Shown here piece after piece: positions 43,537-52,760 of a stretch of 64,000 nucleotides of DNA (within the stretch, counting starts at the first letter, position 1; every line of letters starts with the position of its first letter). The stretch is taken from NCBI RefSeq assembly GCF_000576635.1, contig NZ_AVFL01000002.1:434001-498000 (forward strand), given 5' to 3'. The translations under genes and the position numbers were made by a program. The notes under the pieces are model-generated. The model worked only from the letters and a program-made list of their open reading frames with translations. It ran no database searches and was not told the DNA's origin. Origin of the DNA: Skermanella stibiiresistens SB22. GTDB taxonomy: Bacteria > Pseudomonadota > Alphaproteobacteria > Azospirillales > Azospirillaceae.

Positions 43537-44685
43537 ATGTCCGTCGCCCATCCGCGCAAACCGATCGCCTGGATCGCGGGAGTGATCGTTTCCTGTCTCG
43601 CCAGCGTCGCATCGGCCGCGTCGATCGACACAATCGCGAGGCAGGCGATCCTTGTCGACATGTCGACCGGCACCACGCTGCTGGAGAAGAACGCCCATCA
43701 GCGCATGCCGACATCGTCCATGAGCAAGATCATGACCATGTACATGGTCTTCGATCGGATCAAGGCGGGCCGGCTCTCGCTGGACGACACGATGCCGGTC
43801 AGCGAGCGCGCCTGGCGCATGCAGGGCTCGAAGATGTTCACCGAGCTGAACGCCCAGATCAAGGTCGAGGACCTGATCCGGGGCGTCATCATCCAGTCGG
43901 GCAACGACGCCTCGGTGGTGCTGGCCGAAGGTTTGTCCGGATCGGAGGAGCGCTTCGCCGAGGAGATGACCAAGCGGGCGAAGGAGCTTGGACTGAATGA
44001 GAGCAACTTCAAGAACGCGACGGGCTGGCCGGACGACAACCATTATTCCACCTGCGCCGATCTGGCGCTGCTGGCGCAGCACCTGATCAAGGACTATCCG
44101 GAGCACTATCACTACTATTCGCAGACCGAGTTCACCTATCACGGCATCAAGCAGGGTAACCGCAATCCGCTGCTCTACCGCAACATGGGTGTCGACGGCA
44201 TGAAGACCGGCCACACCGACACGGCGGGGTATGGACTGACGGCGTCGGCCGAGCGCAATGGCCGCCGCCTTATCTTGGTGGTCAACGGCCTGCCGAGCAT
44301 GCAGGCGCGCGCCGACGAATCGGCTAGGCTGCTGGAATGGGGCTTCCGAGAGTTCGAGAGCTACGCGCTGTTCAAGAAGGGCGAGCCCGTCGACCAGGCC
44401 GCCGTTTGGCTGGGAGCGTCGAACACGGTTCCGCTGGTGGTCGCCGAGGACCTGCGGGTCACCATGAACCGCGACGAGCGCCGCAACCTCAAGGTCTCGG
44501 TGGTGCTGGACGAGCCGGTGCCGGCACCGATCGAGCAGGGCGCCCAACTTGGCAAGATCGTGATGGAGGCTCCGGGCTTCAGCAAGAAGGAGGTTCCTCT
44601 GCTGGCCGGGCAGAGCGTCGACCGCCTAGGTATCGTCGGCCGGATCGGCGCCGCCGCGATGCATCTGGTCTCCGGAGGTAGCTGA
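43537..44685 (+). CDS. dacA: D-alanyl-D-alanine carboxypeptidase, PBP5/6 type
   Basis: 382 residues with signal peptide, S11 peptidase domain and a C-terminal PBP5-like beta domain. Active-site motifs are S61-M-S-K64, S121-G-N and K223-T-G. It trims the terminal D-Ala from peptidoglycan stems in the periplasm. A 100-bp gap separates it from rlpA; tmk starts three bases after its stop and takes its ribosome binding site from the dac 3' end. Confidence 0.94.
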   Translation: MSVAHPRKPIAWIAGVIVSCLASVASAASIDTIARQAILVDMSTGTTLLEKNAHQRMPTSSMSKIMTMYMVFDRIKAGRLSLDDTMPVSERAWRMQGSKMFTELNAQIKVEDLIRGVIIQSGNDASVVLAEGLSGSEERFAEEMTKRAKELGLNESNFKNATGWPDDNHYSTCADLALLAQHLIKDYPEHYHYYSQTEFTYHGIKQGNRNPLLYRNMGVDGMKTGHTDTAGYGLTASAERNGRRLILVVNGLPSMQARADESARLLEWGFREFESYALFKKGEPVDQAAVWLGASNTVPLVVAEDLRVTMNRDERRNLKVSVVLDEPVPAPIEQGAQLGKIVMEAPGFSKKEVPLLAGQSVDRLGIVGRIGAAAMHLVSGGS

Positions 44686-44688
44686 GCC

Positions 44689-45318
44689 TTGGCGTCCGGG
44701 CGTTTCATCACCTTCGAGGGCGGCGAGGGCGCCGGCAAGAGCACCCAGGTCAAGCTGCTGGCCCAGGCGCTGGCGGAGCGGGGCAGGGACGTCGTCCTGA
44801 CCCGCGAGCCGGGAGGATCGACTGGGGCGGAGGAAATCCGCAAGCTGCTGGTGTCGGGCGAGCCCGGCCGCTGGGACGGCGTGACCGAGGCGTTGCTGCA
44901 TTACGCGGCTCGCCGCGATCACCTGACGCGGACGGTGTGGCCGGCGCTCTCATCCGGCAGCTGGGTGGTGTCCGACCGCTTCGCCGACAGCACCATGGCC
45001 TATCAGGGCTACGGCCACGCGCTCGGGCGGGAGCCGATCGAGCGGCTCCACGCCGTCACCGTCGGCGAGTTCGCTCCGGACCTGACGCTGATCCTGGACC
45101 TGCCCCCAAAGGCCGGAGTCGCCCGCGCCAACGCCCGGCGCGACGGCGAGGATCGCTATGAGCGCATGGACGTGACGTTCCACGAGCGCCTGCGGGATGG
45201 TTTCCTGGACATCGCCGCGCGCGAACCCAACCGCTGCGTCGTGATCGACGCCAGCGGGTCGGTCGAGGCGGTCCACGCCGCCATCATGGCGGAAATCGCG
45301 GCTCGGTTTCCCGCGTGA
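44689..45318 (+). CDS. tmk: thymidylate kinase
   Basis: 209 residues. P-loop FEGGEGAGKST (about 9-19), DRF-type motif SDRFADSTMAYQGYG, and LID region ARANARRDGEDRYE. It phosphorylates dTMP to dTDP. The start is TTG 44689 with a strong GGAGGTAGC in the end of the dac gene. The stop overlaps holB by four bases. Confidence 0.95.
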   Translation: MASGRFITFEGGEGAGKSTQVKLLAQALAERGRDVVLTREPGGSTGAEEIRKLLVSGEPGRWDGVTEALLHYAARRDHLTRTVWPALSSGSWVVSDRFADSTMAYQGYGHALGREPIERLHAVTVGEFAPDLTLILDLPPKAGVARANARRDGEDRYERMDVTFHERLRDGFLDIAAREPNRCVVIDASGSVEAVHAAIMAEIAARFPA

Positions 45319-46403
45319 GCGAGCAGGTTCCCGATCCTCGGCATAATCCGGAACTGCTGGCCCACCAGGCGGCCGAGCGAACCCTGTTGGACGCCTGGAA
45401 CTCCGGCCGGTTGCCGCACGCCTGGCTGATCGGCGGCGTCTCCGGCATCGGCAAGGCGACGCTTGCGTTCCGGTTCGCCCGGTTCCTGCTGTCCCAGGGC
45501 GGCGATGACGCCGCCGGGCTGTTCGGTGATCCGCCCCCTGCGACCAGCCTGCGGATCGGTCCCGAACATCCCGTGTTCAATCGGGTGGCCTCCTCCGGCC
45601 ATGCCGACCTGCTGACCATCGAACGGCCGTTCGACGACAAGAAGGGCAGGCTGAAGAGCGACATCCCGGTCGATCAGGTGCGGCGTGTCGCCCCGTTCCT
45701 GCGCTTGACCGCCGCCGAGGGCGGCTGGCGCGTCGTCATTCTCGACGGTGCCGAGCGGCTGAACCTGAACGGCCAGAACGCGATCCTGAAGATCCTGGAG
45801 GAGCCGCCGTCGCGCACCGTCCTGATGGTGGTGACCGAAAATCCAGGCGGACTGCTGCCGACGATCCGGTCGCGCTGCCGCAAGCTGTCACTCGATCCCC
45901 TGCCGGAACAGGTCGTGATCGACCTGTTGAGCCGCCATCGTCCGGACCTGCCGGAGGGTGACCGGGCGGCGCTGGCGCGGCTGGCGGAGGGCAGCATCGG
46001 CCGCGCGCTGGATCTGGCCGAGGCGGGCGGGCTGGCCCTCTACCGCGACCTGATGGGCCTGCTCGGCACGCTGCCCAGGCTTGACGTGGTGGCGGCCCAT
46101 GGTCTTGGCGACAAGCTGGCGCGCAAGGGGGCGGATACCGCATACTATGCCGTGACCGACCTGCTGGTCTGGTGGCTCGCCCGGTTCGCGCGCTCATTGG
46201 CGCGTGGCGTCCTTCCGCCGGAGGTGGTTCCGGGTGAGGCGGCGCTGATGTCCCGTCTGGCGGGGGATCGCGGCCTTGATCGGTGGGTGGAGGTATGGGA
46301 AAAGGTCAACCGCCTTTTCGCTCGGGCCGAGAGCGCCAATCTTGATCGTAAACAGGTCGTTCTCAACGCCTTGCTGACGGTGGAGGCGGCGGTTTCCGCC
46401 TGA
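45315..46403 (+). CDS. holB: DNA polymerase III subunit delta'
   Basis: 362 residues of the AAA+ clamp-loader fold. A P-loop-like GVSGIGKATLAFRFA and the SRC element TIRSRCRKL are present. It is part of the clamp loader that opens the beta sliding clamp. The start is a GTG at 45315, overlapping the tmk TGA, the usual tmk-holB-metG-tatD arrangement. Confidence 0.93.
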   Translation: MSEQVPDPRHNPELLAHQAAERTLLDAWNSGRLPHAWLIGGVSGIGKATLAFRFARFLLSQGGDDAAGLFGDPPPATSLRIGPEHPVFNRVASSGHADLLTIERPFDDKKGRLKSDIPVDQVRRVAPFLRLTAAEGGWRVVILDGAERLNLNGQNAILKILEEPPSRTVLMVVTENPGGLLPTIRSRCRKLSLDPLPEQVVIDLLSRHRPDLPEGDRAALARLAEGSIGRALDLAEAGGLALYRDLMGLLGTLPRLDVVAAHGLGDKLARKGADTAYYAVTDLLVWWLARFARSLARGVLPPEVVPGEAALMSRLAGDRGLDRWVEVWEKVNRLFARAESANLDRKQVVLNALLTVEAAVSA

Positions 46404-46458
46404 CGCCGGGGGCGGCACGAGGTTCACGGGAAGTCACGCCGCGCAGGAGAGCCTAGAG

Positions 46459-48015
46459 ATGGCCGGGCAAAAGCCTTACTACATCACGACGCCGATCTAT
46501 TACGTCAATGACGTGCCCCATATCGGCCATGCCTACACCACGCTGGCGTGCGATGTCCTGGCCCGGTTCATGCGGCTGGACGGCCGCGACGTCAAGTTCC
46601 TGACAGGCACCGACGAGCACGGCCAGAAGGTCGAGAAATCGGCGCAGGTGGCCGGCGTCGACCCCCAGACCTTCACCGACCGGGTGTCCCAGAACTTCCG
46701 CGATCTGGTCGGCGCGATGAACTACACCAACGACGACTTCATCCGCACGACCGAGCCGCGCCACATCGAGGCCTGCCAAGCCCTGTGGCGGGTGCTGGCG
46801 GAGAAGGGCGAGATCTATCTCGGTTCCTACGCCGGCTGGTACGCCGTGCGGGACGAGGCGTTCTATGGCGAGGACGAATTGACCACGACGCCGACCGGCC
46901 GGAAGCTGGCGCCCAGCGGGGCGGAGTGCGAGTGGGTCGAGGAGCCGAGCTATTTCTTCCGCCTCTCGGCGTGGCAGGACCGACTGCTGAAGTTCTACGA
47001 GGACAATCCCGACTTCATCCTGCCGCCGGGCAAGCGCAACGAGGTCATGGCCTTCGTCAAGTCCGGCCTCCGCGACCTGTCGGTCAGCCGGACCACGTTC
47101 AACTGGGGCGTGCCGGTGCCGGATGACGAACAGCACATCATGTATGTCTGGCTCGACGCGCTGACCAACTACATCACCGCGCTGGGCTATCCGAATACCG
47201 AAGCGGGCGGCGACTACGCCAAGTATTGGCCGGCCGACCTCCACATGGTCGGCAAGGACATCCTGCGCTTCCATGCCGTCTATTGGCCGGCCTTCCTGAT
47301 GGCCGCCGGGCTGGAGCCGCCGAAGCGCGTCTTCGCCCACGGCTGGTGGACGATCGAGGGTCAGAAGATGTCCAAGTCGCTGGGCAACGTGGTGGCGCCC
47401 GACGCGCTGATCTCGACTTACGGCCTTGACCCGACCCGTTACTTCCTGCTACGCGAGGTCCCGTTCGGCAACGATGGCGACTTCTCGCGCCGGGCCATGG
47501 TCAACCGGCTGAACGGCGACCTCGCCAACGACTATGGCAACCTCGTGCAGCGCGTGCTGTCGATGATCCAGAAGAATTGCGCCGCCAAGGTGCCCGAGGC
47601 GGGCGCCTTCACCGAGGCGGACCAGAAGCTGCTGGGCGCCGCCGGAGCCCTTCTGGATACCGTCCGGCGCGAGCTGACGGTCCAAGCGTTCCACAAGGCG
47701 ATCGAGGCGATCTGGGGCGTCATCGGCGATGCCAACCGCTATGTCGACGAGCAGGCGCCTTGGGCGTTGCGCAAGACCGATCCGGCGCGTATGGGGACTG
47801 TTCTGTATGTTTTGGCCGAGACGATCCGTCGCTTGGCGATTCTGACCCAGCCGCTGATGCCCGACGCGTCGGCCAAGATCCTGGATCAGCTCGCGGTGCC
47901 GGCGGAGCAACGCGGGTTCGACAGGCTGGCCGAGGGTCAGGCCTTGGCGTCGGGGACGCCGCTGGCTCCCCCACAGGGCGTGTTTCCCCGATTCGTCGAG
48001 GAAGCGGGAAACTGA
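46459..48015 (+). CDS. metG: methionyl-tRNA synthetase
   Basis: 518 residues, class I. HIGH in NDVPHIGHAYTT and KMSKS in GQKMSKSLGN. The connective peptide lacks the four-cysteine zinc knuckle, so this is the short zinc-free form without the C-terminal tRNA-binding extension. It charges initiator and elongator tRNA-Met. ATG 46459 sits after GGAGAGCC. Confidence 0.96.
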   Translation: MAGQKPYYITTPIYYVNDVPHIGHAYTTLACDVLARFMRLDGRDVKFLTGTDEHGQKVEKSAQVAGVDPQTFTDRVSQNFRDLVGAMNYTNDDFIRTTEPRHIEACQALWRVLAEKGEIYLGSYAGWYAVRDEAFYGEDELTTTPTGRKLAPSGAECEWVEEPSYFFRLSAWQDRLLKFYEDNPDFILPPGKRNEVMAFVKSGLRDLSVSRTTFNWGVPVPDDEQHIMYVWLDALTNYITALGYPNTEAGGDYAKYWPADLHMVGKDILRFHAVYWPAFLMAAGLEPPKRVFAHGWWTIEGQKMSKSLGNVVAPDALISTYGLDPTRYFLLREVPFGNDGDFSRRAMVNRLNGDLANDYGNLVQRVLSMIQKNCAAKVPEAGAFTEADQKLLGAAGALLDTVRRELTVQAFHKAIEAIWGVIGDANRYVDEQAPWALRKTDPARMGTVLYVLAETIRRLAILTQPLMPDASAKILDQLAVPAEQRGFDRLAEGQALASGTPLAPPQGVFPRFVEEAGN

Positions 48016-48022
48016 GACGAAG

Positions 48023-48835
48023 ATGCTGATCGACAGTCACTGCCACTTGGACTTCCCGGACTTCGCCGAGGAGCGGGACGCCGTGATCGCGCGGGCCAAA
48101 CAGGCTGGAGTGGCCCGCATGGTGACGATCTCGACCCGGATCAGCCGGTTCGACCAGATCCGCGCGATCGCCGAGGCCCATGACGAGGTCTACTGCACGG
48201 TCGGCGTCCATCCGCATCAGGCCGCCGAGGAACAAGGCTTCACCTCGGTGTCGGCGCTGGTGGATCTTGCCCGCCATCCCAAGGTGGTCGGGATCGGCGA
48301 GACCGGGCTCGATTATTTCTACGACAACAGTCCGCGCGACATCCAGGAAGCTGGATTCCGGATCCACGCCGAAGCCTGCCGCGAAACCGACCTGCCGATC
48401 ATCATCCATACCCGCGACGCCGATGACGACACCGCCCGGATCCTGGAGGAGGAGGGAGCGGGGCAGGGACTTCGCGGCGTGCTCCACTGTTTCAGTTCGG
48501 GCCGTGCCCTGGCGGAGCGCGCGCTGGAGATGGGTTTCTACATTTCCCTCTCGGGGATCGTGACCTTCCGCAAGTCGGAGAAGTTGCGCGACATCGTCCG
48601 CTCGGTGCCGCTCGACCGCATCCTGGTCGAGACGGACGCTCCGTTCTTGGCCCCGATGCCCAAGCGCGGCAAGCGCAACGAGCCCGCGTTCGTGGCATTC
48701 ACCGCCGCGGTGGTGGCGGAGGTCAAGGGCATCAGCCCGGAGGAGCTGGCGGCGCGCACGACGGAAAACGTGCTGCGGCTGTTCAACCGGATGCCGGCGC
48801 TGGGCGCGGCTGGTGGAGCAACACCCGCGTCATGA
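48023..48835 (+). CDS. tatD: TatD family metal-dependent hydrolase
   Basis: 270 residues of the amidohydrolase TIM barrel. Metal ligands appear in IDSHCHLDF, VGIGETGLDYFYD, IIIHTRDADDD, VLHCFSSG and LVETDAPFLAP. Family members are 3'-5' exonucleases or D-aminoacyl-tRNA deacylases. It starts 7 bp after metG and its stop overlaps the next gene (ATGA). Confidence 0.93.
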   Translation: MLIDSHCHLDFPDFAEERDAVIARAKQAGVARMVTISTRISRFDQIRAIAEAHDEVYCTVGVHPHQAAEEQGFTSVSALVDLARHPKVVGIGETGLDYFYDNSPRDIQEAGFRIHAEACRETDLPIIIHTRDADDDTARILEEEGAGQGLRGVLHCFSSGRALAERALEMGFYISLSGIVTFRKSEKLRDIVRSVPLDRILVETDAPFLAPMPKRGKRNEPAFVAFTAAVVAEVKGISPEELAARTTENVLRLFNRMPALGAAGGATPAS

Positions 48836-49605
48836 GGATCACGATTCTCGGCTCGGGCGGGTCGGCCGGCGTTCCGCTGATCGGTGGCGATTGGGGCGAC
48901 TGCGACCCGGCCAATCCCCGGAATCGGCGCAGCCGTCCCTCGATCCTGGTCGAGGATCGGGGTGCCCGCGTGCTGGTCGACACCAGCCCCGACCTGCGGG
49001 AGCAGCTGATCGCGGCGCGGACGACGTGGCTGAGCGGTGTGATCTTCACCCACGGCCACGCCGACCATACCCACGGGCTCGACGACCTGCGCGGCATCAA
49101 CAACGCCATGATGGCGCCGATCGACGTCCACGCCGACCAGAACACCCTGGCGGATCTGCTGCACCGGTTCGGCTACTGCTTCACGCCGATCAAACCGGGG
49201 AGCATCTACTACAAGCCGACCTTGGTCGCGCACGAGATCACCGGACCGTTCGCCATTGGCGGCATCGAGATCCTGCCTTTCGAGCAGGACCATGGCTGGA
49301 TGAAGACGCTGGGCTTCCGCTTCGGCGATTTCGCCTATTCGACCGATGTCGTCAGGATGAACGACGCCGCCTTCGAGGCGTTGGCCGGCGTCGACACCTG
49401 GGTGGTGGATTGCGTTCGGGTGGCGCCGGCGCATCCCGTCCACGCCCATCTCGAATTGACGCTGGAGTGGATCGAGCGGCTTCGGCCGCGCCGGGCCTAC
49501 CTGACCCACATGAACCAGACGATGGACTACGACGCGGTTTGCAAGCTGCTGCCGCCCGGTGTCGAGCCCGCCTATGACGGGCTCGTCCTGGACATGCCGG
49601 AGTAG
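48832..49605 (+). CDS. PhnP-like metallo-beta-lactamase-fold phosphodiesterase
   Basis: 257 residues of MBL fold. Metal-binding THGHADHTHG, later histidines in FEQDHGWMKT and STDV, and C-terminal LTHMNQTMDY match the PhnP/RomA-like cyclic phosphodiesterase group. PhnP opens 5-phosphoribosyl 1,2-cyclic phosphate, but no phn genes are nearby, so this is probably a general cyclic-phosphate or RNA-processing hydrolase. Start ATG overlaps the tatD stop by four bases. Confidence 0.88.
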   Translation: MRITILGSGGSAGVPLIGGDWGDCDPANPRNRRSRPSILVEDRGARVLVDTSPDLREQLIAARTTWLSGVIFTHGHADHTHGLDDLRGINNAMMAPIDVHADQNTLADLLHRFGYCFTPIKPGSIYYKPTLVAHEITGPFAIGGIEILPFEQDHGWMKTLGFRFGDFAYSTDVVRMNDAAFEALAGVDTWVVDCVRVAPAHPVHAHLELTLEWIERLRPRRAYLTHMNQTMDYDAVCKLLPPGVEPAYDGLVLDMPE

Positions 49606-49651
49606 GACCGGGCGAGGGTAGGATGGGGGGGCGAGGGTAGGGAAGGCCGGT

Positions 49652-50965
49652 TCAGGCCTCCACCGCCCCGGCCCGCCGCTCCATCTCACGCCGGACCCGG
49701 ACCGCGTCCGTGTCGGGAATGACGATGTCGGACCACGTCACCGCCTGTCCCGCCGGAACATCCCGGATCAGCTCGACCTTGTGCGCCAAGCCGATCGGCA
49801 AGGCTCCGATGTCCAGGCTGTGACCGGCGGAGACCAGCTTGCCCCAGACGGTGTAGCCGCCCTCGCCGTCCAGCGTCTCTCCCGCCCGAAGCTGTCGCTT
49901 CGCCACCGCAGCCACATCGCCGCGGAACGACTTGGTCTGGCCGGTCGGCTCGCCCCGAAGGGCCGCCGACAGCACCGAGATTCCGAGTTCCAGGCCGATC
50001 AGGTGGTACGGCTTGTACATGGCGGCATAGACGCCGCTGTCATCGGTCTTCAACCCGTACTGCTTGAAGCAGGCCTTGGCATAGTCGTTCGGCGCTTTGA
50101 GAACGACATAGACGCCCCAGCGCAAGTCTCGGAACACCGGACGGCCATCGCGTTCCAGCGACGAGACGACCTCGACCATGCCTTCCCGCTCCAGGATACC
50201 GCCAGCCGATTTGGGCCGCAGGATCTGGGGGAGGTCGTCGACGCCGCAGGGCGGGAACAGCAACCCGTCTGACGGCACCGAGAGGTCACAGGCATTGGCG
50301 ATCGCTGCCATCTCGATCGCCGATTTGGTGCCATCCAGGAACGAGTTGAACATCTGGGCGTTCATCCCGCCGGCTCGCGCCTCCTCCGGCGTCAGCCCAT
50401 AATGGCTCCAGACGTCGTCCGGCGTGACGCCGTGGAAGTGGGGCAGGTACTTGGTGCCCTTGCCGGCCGCGACGACCTGGAAGCCGCAGGAGCGGGCCCA
50501 GTCGACCAGTTCCGACGTCAACGCCGGCTGGTCGCCATAGGCCATGGAGTAGACGACACCCTTGGCCCTGGCCTCCTCGGCCAGCAACGCCCCGGCGAGC
50601 ACATCCGCCTCGACATTGACCATGACGATGTGCTTGCCGGCGGCGATGGCGGCCCGCGCGTGGGAGATGCCGGCGGCCGGCGCTCCCGTGGCCTCGACGA
50701 TGACCTCGACGCCGTCACGTCCGCAGGCCTCGGCACCGGTGGTGACGAAGGCCGTGCGGCCGATCCGGGCGTCATCCCAGCCGACCTGGCGGCACGCCGC
50801 CTTGGCGCGTTCCGGATCGAGGTCGGCGATCACGGCGACTTCCAGACCCGGCGTGGTCGGCACCTGGGACAGGAACATGGAGCCGAACTTGCCGGCGCCG
50901 ATCAGTCCGACCCTGACCGGCCGTCCGGCGGCGACCCGCGCTTGGAGGAGGCTGTGGAGGTTCAT
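49652..50965 (-). CDS. NAD(P)-dependent oxidoreductase with C-terminal SAF domain
   Basis: 437 residues. N-terminal Rossmann fold VRVGLIGAGKFGSMFLSQV (about 17-36) followed by a homoserine-dehydrogenase-like middle (VIVEATGAPAAGISHARAAI, AYGDQPALTSELVDWAR) and a SAF domain from about residue 360 to the end. Such fused proteins occur in sugar- and polyol-acid catabolic loci but the substrate is not known here. It is the last gene of a three-gene unit after a GntR regulator and a PhyH dioxygenase, 7 bp apart. Confidence 0.85.
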   Translation of the reverse strand: MNLHSLLQARVAAGRPVRVGLIGAGKFGSMFLSQVPTTPGLEVAVIADLDPERAKAACRQVGWDDARIGRTAFVTTGAEACGRDGVEVIVEATGAPAAGISHARAAIAAGKHIVMVNVEADVLAGALLAEEARAKGVVYSMAYGDQPALTSELVDWARSCGFQVVAAGKGTKYLPHFHGVTPDDVWSHYGLTPEEARAGGMNAQMFNSFLDGTKSAIEMAAIANACDLSVPSDGLLFPPCGVDDLPQILRPKSAGGILEREGMVEVVSSLERDGRPVFRDLRWGVYVVLKAPNDYAKACFKQYGLKTDDSGVYAAMYKPYHLIGLELGISVLSAALRGEPTGQTKSFRGDVAAVAKRQLRAGETLDGEGGYTVWGKLVSAGHSLDIGALPIGLAHKVELIRDVPAGQAVTWSDIVIPDTDAVRVRREMERRAGAVEA

Positions 50966-50972
50966 CCCCTGA

Positions 50973-51773
50973 TCACTCCGCGGCCAGCTTCTGGGACCGG
51001 GCGTAGGTCAGCAGCGCGTCGTCCGGAACCGTCTCGATCGGCGTGAAATCCTGATGGGCGATCCACTCCGGCCGGGTCGGCTTGCGGATGTGGTTGGAGA
51101 CGGCGCACAGCGTCAGATAGACGATCTTGCGAGGGTAGGGGGTGATGTTGCCGGCGGAACCATGGATGAGGTTGCCATGGAACATCAGGACCGAACCCGG
51201 CTTGCCGGTCGGCGCCACGATGCCGCCCTCGTCGACCAGTTTGGAGACGGTGTCGTGATCCAGCGTCCACAGCGGGTAGGATGTCGTCTGCACGTCATGG
51301 CCCGCCGCCAGGGTCCCGTGCTTGTGGCTGCGCGGGATCAGCATCAAGGGACCATTGATCGGCATCACCTCGTCGATGAAGACCGAGATGTTCATCGCGC
51401 GCGGCTCCGGCATGCCGTCGTCGCGAGCCCAAGTTCCATAATCCTGGTGCCACTGCCAGACCTCGCCATCGAACGCCGCCTTGGCGTTGATCTTGTACTG
51501 GTGCATGTAGAGCTTTTCGCCGAAGAACTGCTCGACCGGCTCGATCAGCCGCGGATGGGCTCCCACGAGGCGGAAGACCTCGTTATAGGTGTGGGCGGCG
51601 AAAGCGGTGCGCGGCGCGCCACTCTTCTCACGCCAGACTTCCTTGCGGTCGGACTGGTAGATGCCCTCCGCCTCGGTCCGCATGACCGCCACTTCTTCCG
51701 GCGAGAAATGCTCCGGCAGGAAGATGTAGCCCTGTTCCTCGAAGTCCTTGAGCTGTTCGGGGGTGAGTTTCAT
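50973..51773 (-). CDS. PhyH-family Fe(II)/2-oxoglutarate dioxygenase, EctD-like
   Basis: 266 residues. Iron ligands H109-x-D111 and H204 and the 2-oxoglutarate arginine R215 are in place. Residues 107-122 (QWHQDYGTWARDDGMP) closely resemble the ectoine hydroxylase signature FxWHSDFETWHxEDG(M/L)P, and VFIDEVMPINGPLMLIPRSH matches the second EctD stretch. Four signature positions differ (S to Q, F to Y, E to G, H to A), and no ectABC genes are present. A hydroxylase acting on a zwitterionic or amino-acid-like solute is a reasonable guess. Confidence 0.88.
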   Translation of the reverse strand: MKLTPEQLKDFEEQGYIFLPEHFSPEEVAVMRTEAEGIYQSDRKEVWREKSGAPRTAFAAHTYNEVFRLVGAHPRLIEPVEQFFGEKLYMHQYKINAKAAFDGEVWQWHQDYGTWARDDGMPEPRAMNISVFIDEVMPINGPLMLIPRSHKHGTLAAGHDVQTTSYPLWTLDHDTVSKLVDEGGIVAPTGKPGSVLMFHGNLIHGSAGNITPYPRKIVYLTLCAVSNHIRKPTRPEWIAHQDFTPIETVPDDALLTYARSQKLAAE

Positions 51774-51818
51774 GGAATGTTTCCTCCGTTTGATGATGTT
51801 CGTTAGTTGCGCGGCAAT

Positions 51819-52502
51819 TCAGGCGGCTTGTGCCATGTCGGCGAGCCGTTGGGATGTCTCCGTTCCAGCCCGGCTGGCATGGGCACGCGCTTCGGCTTCG
51901 GCTTGATCAGCGTTCCCAGCCAGGATGAAACCCACGATGCTGGCATGTTCACGCCAGACCAGCGGCCGATGATCGGGGTCGTCCAGGACAACGCCCATCG
52001 ACCGCTTCAGGTGCGGCCATTGCGGCGCCACGGTTTCCTCGATCGCCGAGTTGCCCGAGAGCCTATAGATGGCGGTATGAAACGCCACGTCGGCCTGGAT
52101 GAACACGGCGGCCGGACGATCGGGATCGAGCGACCAGCCATGCTTGACCATCTCCTCGAGATCGCGGCAGGCCACCGGGCTTGCGGAACCCGCCGCGACG
52201 CGTTTGGCGGCCAAACGGGCGGCGAGGGCGTCCAGAGATGTCCTGACCTGATACAGGTCGAGGATGCGGCCGGCGTCCAGCGGCGCCACGACCAGGCCGC
52301 GCTTGCCGCTTTCGACCAGTAGACCTTGCCGCTTGAGAAGCTGGAGCGCGTGGCTGACCGGCTGGCGCGACACGCCCAGCCGTTCGGCCAGTTCCTCCTG
52401 ACGGATGCGGCCACCAGCCGCCAAGTCGCCACACGCGATGGCTTCGACCAGCGATTCGTAAACTTGGTCGATCAGAACCGGCTGGGAGGCGACTGGCTTC
52501 AT
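51819..52502 (-). CDS. GntR-family regulator (FCD type)
   Basis: 227 residues, N-terminal winged HTH (QEELAERLGVSRQPVSHALQ, about 35-54) and a helical FCD domain with AFHTAIYRLSGNSAI. It is the first gene of a minus-strand unit with the dioxygenase and SAF-oxidoreductase genes and probably controls them from the 21-bp palindrome at 52527-52547, 25 bp before its ATG. Confidence 0.9.
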   Translation of the reverse strand: MKPVASQPVLIDQVYESLVEAIACGDLAAGGRIRQEELAERLGVSRQPVSHALQLLKRQGLLVESGKRGLVVAPLDAGRILDLYQVRTSLDALAARLAAKRVAAGSASPVACRDLEEMVKHGWSLDPDRPAAVFIQADVAFHTAIYRLSGNSAIEETVAPQWPHLKRSMGVVLDDPDHRPLVWREHASIVGFILAGNADQAEAEARAHASRAGTETSQRLADMAQAA

Positions 52503-52526
52503 GATGGCTCACCGAGGCTTCAAAGT

Positions 52527-52547
52527 TTCGGAATTCTGAATTCCGAA
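52527..52547. promoter_or_regulatory. 21-bp operator palindrome upstream of the gntR-phyH-SAF unit
   Basis: TTCGGAATTC-T-GAATTCCGAA, 10-bp perfect arms around one base, followed by a third GAATTC (52545-52550). Position just upstream of the regulator start suggests autoregulation by the GntR protein. Confidence 0.7.
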
Positions 52548-52760
52548 TTCATCAACCCTAAACCGGCGCGGTCGGATCGTCAAGCACATACCGTCGTATT
52601 GCACCTGTCATTTCCATAATATAAATTATCACATTCAATGGCATTGTTGGGAGAGAGTGCTTTTTGCCCGCCGGCGCGGCCATCGACCATCATCGGGTTT
52701 GCACCCGCCGCGGCGTCGGCTAAGGTCGAACCATCCTCCCTCCTGGACAGATCGGCCCTC

